Below are positions 60,055 through 64,000 of a stretch of DNA of 64,000 bases, piece by piece. Both the position numbers and the translations under genes were made by a program. This stretch comes from JBGSIC01 sp041751875 (GTDB lineage Bacteria > Bdellovibrionota > FAC87 > UBA2466 > JACKAF01). Positions within the stretch are counted from its first letter, which is position 1. Each line of letters opens with the position of its first letter. The DNA is taken from positions 310,001 through 374,000 of the forward strand of contig JBGSIC010000029.1 in the NCBI GenBank assembly GCA_041751875.1, given 5' to 3'. Under the pieces are notes generated by a model. That model had not been told where the DNA came from and did no database searches. It was given only the letters and a program-made list of their open reading frames with translations.

Positions 60055-60741
60055 ATGAAAGGAATGGTCAATTACTTCTGTGTCCTGCGTCGTAAGCTTC
60101 ACTTCTTCATGCTTGTGTATCGGGCGCGTAGGAAAGTTACCGATCCTATCCTTCTTAAAGACAAGTATCTGCGGCCCGCACACGATCTCTTTCACTGGTA
60201 CTTTTCTGAGTTGCAGCGCATGGAGCTCCGCCGGGATACGAGCCTTTTTGATTTGGGGGCTGGTCCGGGTTTTCTCATGTGGTTTGCTCGGGAGTTCTTT
60301 CAGTGCGCTGTACGCGGAAATGATTCGAAGGAGCGAGACGACTATATACAGTTGCACGAGCAATTGGATCTCGAAGGCTTAATCCACAAAGAGCGCATTC
60401 GCGCTTTTAAGCAAATTAGCTTCAACGGTAGATATGACTTCATCTGTGCGACACAGATTTGTTTTACTCGTCCCAAAGGAATTGAGTGGGGCGTCGAGGA
60501 ACACCGGTTTTTTCTTAAAGACGTCGCAATGCATCTCAATTTACATGGGGAGCTTTTTCTGCGCTTCAATCATCCCCTGCCTATGGAGGTAAGGGAACTG
60601 CTAGAATCTCTTTGCTTCTGGAAGCAAGATATTAGCTTTCATTTTCGTATTAAAAAAGAAGCTATCGAAAAGTTATTGGGGGCTTGTGAACAAGAACCAT
60701 TGTGTAGCCCAATCAGGTCACATGAAAACACCACTTTTTAA
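60055..60741 (+). CDS. SAM-dependent methyltransferase
   Basis: 228 residues. LFDLGAGPGFLMWFARE is SAM motif I; ICATQICFTRPKGIEWG around motif II/III. Probably methylates a sugar or lipid headgroup, given the neighbours. Its end overlaps the next gene's ATG by 20 nt. Confidence 0.8.
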   Translation: MKGMVNYFCVLRRKLHFFMLVYRARRKVTDPILLKDKYLRPAHDLFHWYFSELQRMELRRDTSLFDLGAGPGFLMWFAREFFQCAVRGNDSKERDDYIQLHEQLDLEGLIHKERIRAFKQISFNGRYDFICATQICFTRPKGIEWGVEEHRFFLKDVAMHLNLHGELFLRFNHPLPMEVRELLESLCFWKQDISFHFRIKKEAIEKLLGACEQEPLCSPIRSHENTTF

Positions 60742-61801
60742 ATATACCGGCTATTCGCTGCTGGGGATCATTGTGGCTGTTGCCCTAGTTTGGGCTGTTG
60801 CGGAGTACCAGATCGATCGATCTGGCTCACGTTTTGTTCAGTATTGGCAAGAGAGTGATTCCGGCGCTCAAGTAGTCTTGATGGGAAATAGTTTTGCCAA
60901 GAGCAACTTTGTAGAGCTCGAAATTGAAGATGTTCTTCGCGCCAAGGGGCGCTCCATGCGAGTTTTGAATAAGGCTCAGAATGGCGCAATAGGTCCAGAA
61001 ATCTTGCGCATGCTGCGAACTTTTCCCAAAGAGTTCGCTCCCCCAAAGTACATAGTTCTTGAGACGACCTTCCATTACGACGCAAGTACGAAGCTTAACT
61101 CAAACCGCTCTATTTCTTGGCACGATACAAAATCGACCTGGCTTGCCATTCTTCAACTGCTTTCTTCTCCCCACGCATACGCCAACTTAGCCCGATGGGA
61201 GAGAGTGAAAAGTATTTTAATTGAGATAAGCCACCATATGGAGGATTACGCGTCTCATCTCACTCTGCTTGGGAGCGATGGCATGCGATCTCTCGTGGGG
61301 TTACCGCCTCGTTCTCTCATTCCAGTTTATTCAAAGATAAACTGTGATGCATCGCTTGCCTCTTCTACTGAGTTTCTGACAGGCATGAATTGCCTGAAGA
61401 GCCAGGGGATGTCTGCATTCGCTTGGTCTGAAATGTCGTACGAGGAAGCGGTAAAAGACTACCTTAAAAGAAAGGCAGCTCTGGAGGTAAACGAGAGCCT
61501 GCCTTTAAGCCACTATCAAAAGGAGATGTTCGACCTTGTTCTCCACGAAATTAGGAGCATGGGAGCCACACCAGTTTTTGTCACTTCACCTGGCGTACGC
61601 CTTCCTGTCAGTGTCTTAGAAGGCGAAGCCCACTTTTTTTATGCTTCCCCCAGAAAACTTCCTCAGTTCTACGCATTAGATATGCAACGCGATCCGTTGG
61701 GGCATCTTTCATCGAGGGGTGCAAAACAATTCAGTCGAATGTTTGCCCAAGACTTGTCGGACTGGTTGGATAAACGAGAAGGCTTAAACAACAAAATCTA
61801 A
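60722..61801 (+). CDS. SGNH-like membrane-anchored protein 1
   Basis: 359 residues from the ATG at MKTPLFKYTGYS, just inside the methyltransferase gene. N-terminal anchor (YSLLGIIVAVALVWAVAEY). GNSFAKSNF at residue about 55 stands for the GDS block I, and DPLGHLSSRGAKQF near the end for the DxxH block. The first Asp is changed to Asn (GNS), which may weaken catalysis. Likely acts on sugars of the envelope (acyl transfer or hydrolysis) as DltD/AlgX-like enzymes do. Confidence 0.65.
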   Translation: MKTPLFKYTGYSLLGIIVAVALVWAVAEYQIDRSGSRFVQYWQESDSGAQVVLMGNSFAKSNFVELEIEDVLRAKGRSMRVLNKAQNGAIGPEILRMLRTFPKEFAPPKYIVLETTFHYDASTKLNSNRSISWHDTKSTWLAILQLLSSPHAYANLARWERVKSILIEISHHMEDYASHLTLLGSDGMRSLVGLPPRSLIPVYSKINCDASLASSTEFLTGMNCLKSQGMSAFAWSEMSYEEAVKDYLKRKAALEVNESLPLSHYQKEMFDLVLHEIRSMGATPVFVTSPGVRLPVSVLEGEAHFFYASPRKLPQFYALDMQRDPLGHLSSRGAKQFSRMFAQDLSDWLDKREGLNNKI

Positions 61802-63001
61802 ATGATGCCTACACCAAAGCCCAAATTGGGACGAGTCCCTAATAACCAAAAACAATTTTCTCGAGCAAAGTTGAGATCTGCCCTTCTCATTGGCGGGACA
61901 ACGCTTGTAATGTTTTTTACTGCTGACTTTGTGTTGACCAACCTGGAGAAGGAACGCCCGGGACCCAATAAGGCGCCACATCCATCACGGATGTCTTCGC
62001 GCTACTTTCATCATGATTTGCGGCCCTCCGTTTTAGACGTAACAGAGAGCTACGGTAGTCGTAAGTCGATCTATAGCACCAATTCCCTCGGATTCAGAGA
62101 TTTTACGAACCGAGACGTTCCGCTGCAAATGTCAAAACCACGTATCCTTTTTCTCGGTGATTCTTTTACCGAAGGCGTGGCGGTGCCATACGAGAAAAGC
62201 TTTGTCGGACGGTTTGCCAGGCAAAAGTGGACCCAATCAGTCGATGTTCTTAACGCTGGTGTCAGCTCTTACTGCCCAATCATTTACTATCGTAAGGCGA
62301 AACATTTGATCGAAGAGAGAGGCCTTGAAGTCAGCGATGTATTTGTGTTTCTGGATATTTCCGATATCCAAGACGAAACCGCATACACCTTGAACGAGCA
62401 TGGAAATGTGCAGGAAAGAGGTCTTACGCCATGGCACGTAATTGATGCGCACCAGTGGGGCAAGATCGGCTATTTCCTTCGCCAGCATTTTTCTCTGAGT
62501 GCGCGGGTACATGCGCGTGTAATGGCAAAACTGTATCCCGAAAGATTTCAAGTTCCCCCTTTCGGAAACCTTAGGGGACGATGGACTTTTGATAATCATG
62601 CCTGGGAAGCTTATGGTCGGGAAGGTTTGCCACTCGCTCATCACCACATGAATCTTTTGCACGAACTACTCAATAAGAAGAACATAAGATTGCTTCTCGC
62701 CGTGTACCCGTGGCCAAATCAGATCCTGGAAGATAATCTCCACTCTAGGCAGGTTAAGGTTTGGAAGGAATGGGCCAGCGCTAGGGGTGTACCTTTTCTT
62801 GATTTGTTTCCTACCTTCATGGGTACGGAGATGGACAAGGCAGAGTCGATATCAAAATATTTTATCCCCTATGATTTTCATTGGAGTGAAGCGGGGCATG
62901 GCTTGGCTGCGCAGGAACTCACGAAATTTTATAACTTCGTTGGCCTTCCTCAGAACAGCCAGAGGACGGTTGTCGAGCCGCCTAGTGAAAAGAGAACATG
63001 A
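61802..63001 (+). CDS. SGNH/GDSL-type protein 2 (acyl-transferase or esterase-like)
   Basis: 399 residues. Membrane anchor (LLIGGTTLVMFFTADFVLT). Catalytic Ser in FLGDSFTEG near residue 119, block III/V-like DISDIQD and YDFHWSEAGH near 357-361 with Asp/His. All usual SGNH residues appear present, unlike in protein 1. Adjacent to protein 1 with zero spacing (stop next to ATG). May acetylate exported polysaccharide. Confidence 0.72.
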   Translation: MMPTPKPKLGRVPNNQKQFSRAKLRSALLIGGTTLVMFFTADFVLTNLEKERPGPNKAPHPSRMSSRYFHHDLRPSVLDVTESYGSRKSIYSTNSLGFRDFTNRDVPLQMSKPRILFLGDSFTEGVAVPYEKSFVGRFARQKWTQSVDVLNAGVSSYCPIIYYRKAKHLIEERGLEVSDVFVFLDISDIQDETAYTLNEHGNVQERGLTPWHVIDAHQWGKIGYFLRQHFSLSARVHARVMAKLYPERFQVPPFGNLRGRWTFDNHAWEAYGREGLPLAHHHMNLLHELLNKKNIRLLLAVYPWPNQILEDNLHSRQVKVWKEWASARGVPFLDLFPTFMGTEMDKAESISKYFIPYDFHWSEAGHGLAAQELTKFYNFVGLPQNSQRTVVEPPSEKRT

Positions 63002-64000
63002 AAGATTCTTCCCAAAGGCTTGTTTGTTTTTGTGCCGATGAAGCGGTGGTCTGCGGACTCTGGGCGGCGGTCTATTCCGTGTTGCAAAACACTCGGGCGC
63101 CTGAACGGTTGGTCATAGGCATTTTGACCGACACGGACCTAAGGGTACCTGAGAAACTCAGAAAGTTCGGTATCAAAATCGAAGTAGTTCCCTTCGATTA
63201 CGAAAAAACTCCTGTCACAGTTTTAAAGAATGGAAATCCCAAGCGCGCTGACCTGGATACTCCCATGGTCTACGCTCGATTTTTTATTTCTCGGTACTTC
63301 CCTGAGTGGGATGAATGCGTTTACCTCGATACGGATGTTATCGTTAAGAGTGACATTCTAGATTTTCCCCAGTTTCTGGACTCGCGATTTGCGGTGGGGG
63401 CCGTAAAAATTGAAGAAGGGCTCTCCTTTGCCAATAAAACAGCGTACGAACTCAGCCACCCCTTTGTCGCCCATATCGATCCCACAAGCCCGTGCTTTAA
63501 CAACGGAGTAATGTGGATGAATCTGAAAAAATGGCGTGAAGAGCGCACTTATGATGAAAAGATCCTTCCTTGGATCGAACGACAGCGGGCCGGCTACGGG
63601 GTTTTTAGAGGACAAACTCAAGCGTTGGTGAACTTGGCGCTTTACGGCGAAATTTGTGAAATCGATCCGAGGTGGAACGTTCGGGGGCTGGGGTGGGAAG
63701 AAACACTTTCCCAGGATTTACTGGATTCCGCTTTTATCTTGCACTGGACTGGTTTAAAAAAGCCGTGGCTAGAAAATGGGCTGCACCAAGAACGCTGGGC
63801 GAAGTACGACCTAAAGGGCAAGGCCGGGGGCTTTGTCGTTGCCTCTCCCACTGAAGAGGTGGAACGAGCCTTCTCTTTGAGTGACTACACATTGGTGGTC
63901 ATTGCGAGCCACAGCGTTTTTCCGTTTCTTCGCCAATTTGTCAGTCTACTTTTGCGGAACCGGATTCAGTACCATTCTCTCGTGGTAGGCGATTCGGGCC
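62998..64000 (+). CDS. GT8 glycosyltransferase, possibly fused to a second transferase domain (3' end outside window)
   Basis: 334 residues seen and open at the window edge. The ATG overlaps the stop of the SGNH gene by 4 nt (ATGA). GT8 domain: DTPMVYARFFISRYFPEWDE, YLDTDVIVKSD with DxD at 111-113, CFNNGVMWMNLKKWRE, and HWTGLKKPW. After residue 290 a new stretch DYTLVVIASHSVFPFLRQF and SLVVGDSG resembles the start of a GT2-type domain. A retaining sugar transferase acting on a surface polysaccharide is likely; the second domain is a hypothesis. Confidence 0.8.
   Translation, partial: MKDSSQRLVCFCADEAVVCGLWAAVYSVLQNTRAPERLVIGILTDTDLRVPEKLRKFGIKIEVVPFDYEKTPVTVLKNGNPKRADLDTPMVYARFFISRYFPEWDECVYLDTDVIVKSDILDFPQFLDSRFAVGAVKIEEGLSFANKTAYELSHPFVAHIDPTSPCFNNGVMWMNLKKWREERTYDEKILPWIERQRAGYGVFRGQTQALVNLALYGEICEIDPRWNVRGLGWEETLSQDLLDSAFILHWTGLKKPWLENGLHQERWAKYDLKGKAGGFVVASPTEEVERAFSLSDYTLVVIASHSVFPFLRQFVSLLLRNRIQYHSLVVGDSG

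Noticed and set aside
1..64000. CRISPR array, prophage, insertion sequence, tRNA or rRNA
   Set aside because: No regularly spaced repeats, transposase, integrase, tRNA-type CCA fold or rRNA motif was seen on reading the window.

Overview
This 64 kb window is chromosomal DNA of a Gram-negative bacterium. The evidence is many signal peptides, a lipoprotein with a lipobox, beta-barrel and outer-membrane-type proteins, a periplasmic peptidoglycan glycosyltransferase and TolQ/ExbD-type motors. Two sigma-54 activators, a GGDEF cyclase, a PilZ-like protein, a SpoIIE/STAS partner-switching set, FecR/Ig-type surface proteins and a ceramide-type sphingolipid operon fit best with Bdellovibrionota or a related delta-type lineage. 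That placement is inference; there is no rRNA gene here to settle it. I see no tRNA, rRNA, CRISPR array, phage or insertion sequence.

Layout. 1-9.3 kb: a partial GT-C-like membrane protein, an OmpL47-type Ig-repeat protein, a sigma-54 activator, then an operon of one TolQ/MotA-type and two ExbD-type motor subunits followed by two large acidic secreted proteins of unknown function. 9.3-12.7 kb: a structured non-coding stretch, then rpsA and sppA. 13.2-17.1 kb (minus strand): SpoIIE-type phosphatase, HATPase, STAS-zinc ribbon protein and a hotdog protein, in one operon. 17.2-23.2 kb: a 1202-residue FecR/Fn3-like/beta-barrel protein, convergent with a repeat lipoprotein. 23.3-26.2 kb (minus): GT51 transglycosylase, TVP38 membrane protein and ROK kinase. 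26.3-34.4 kb: uvrA, a sigma-54 activator behind a near-consensus sigma-70 promoter, an archease-like protein, a diguanylate cyclase and small secreted or zinc-ribbon proteins. 34.5-37.7 kb: a possible attenuator, a small membrane protein and a large secreted coiled-coil protein.

38.2-44.1 kb: PTPS-II and GTP cyclohydrolase I (a tetrahydrobiopterin-type pair), then the classic yceD-rpmF-plsX-fabH-fabD-fabG lipid cluster. 44.1-50.2 kb: GDP-mannose 3,5-epimerase, a methyltransferase, a zinc phospholipase/nuclease-like exoenzyme, envelope proteins, an ABM monooxygenase and a GT4 glycosyltransferase. 50.3-55.9 kb (minus): serine palmitoyltransferase, a GNAT-type ceramide synthase candidate and a ceramide reductase candidate, followed by a divergent YcaO-like protein. 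A TetR regulator lies divergently upstream. 56-64 kb: HAD phosphatase, PilZ-like protein, then a sugar/polysaccharide cluster (GT, methyltransferase, two SGNH proteins, and a GT8 that seems to continue into a second transferase domain beyond the window edge).

The most interesting items are the TolQ-ExbD-ExbD motor with its private secreted partners, the ceramide operon with a 65-nt coding overlap and an odd YcaO-like neighbour, the hairpin-dense RNA candidate before rpsA, the archease lacking its usual metal ligands, and the attenuator-like switch at 34.6 kb.
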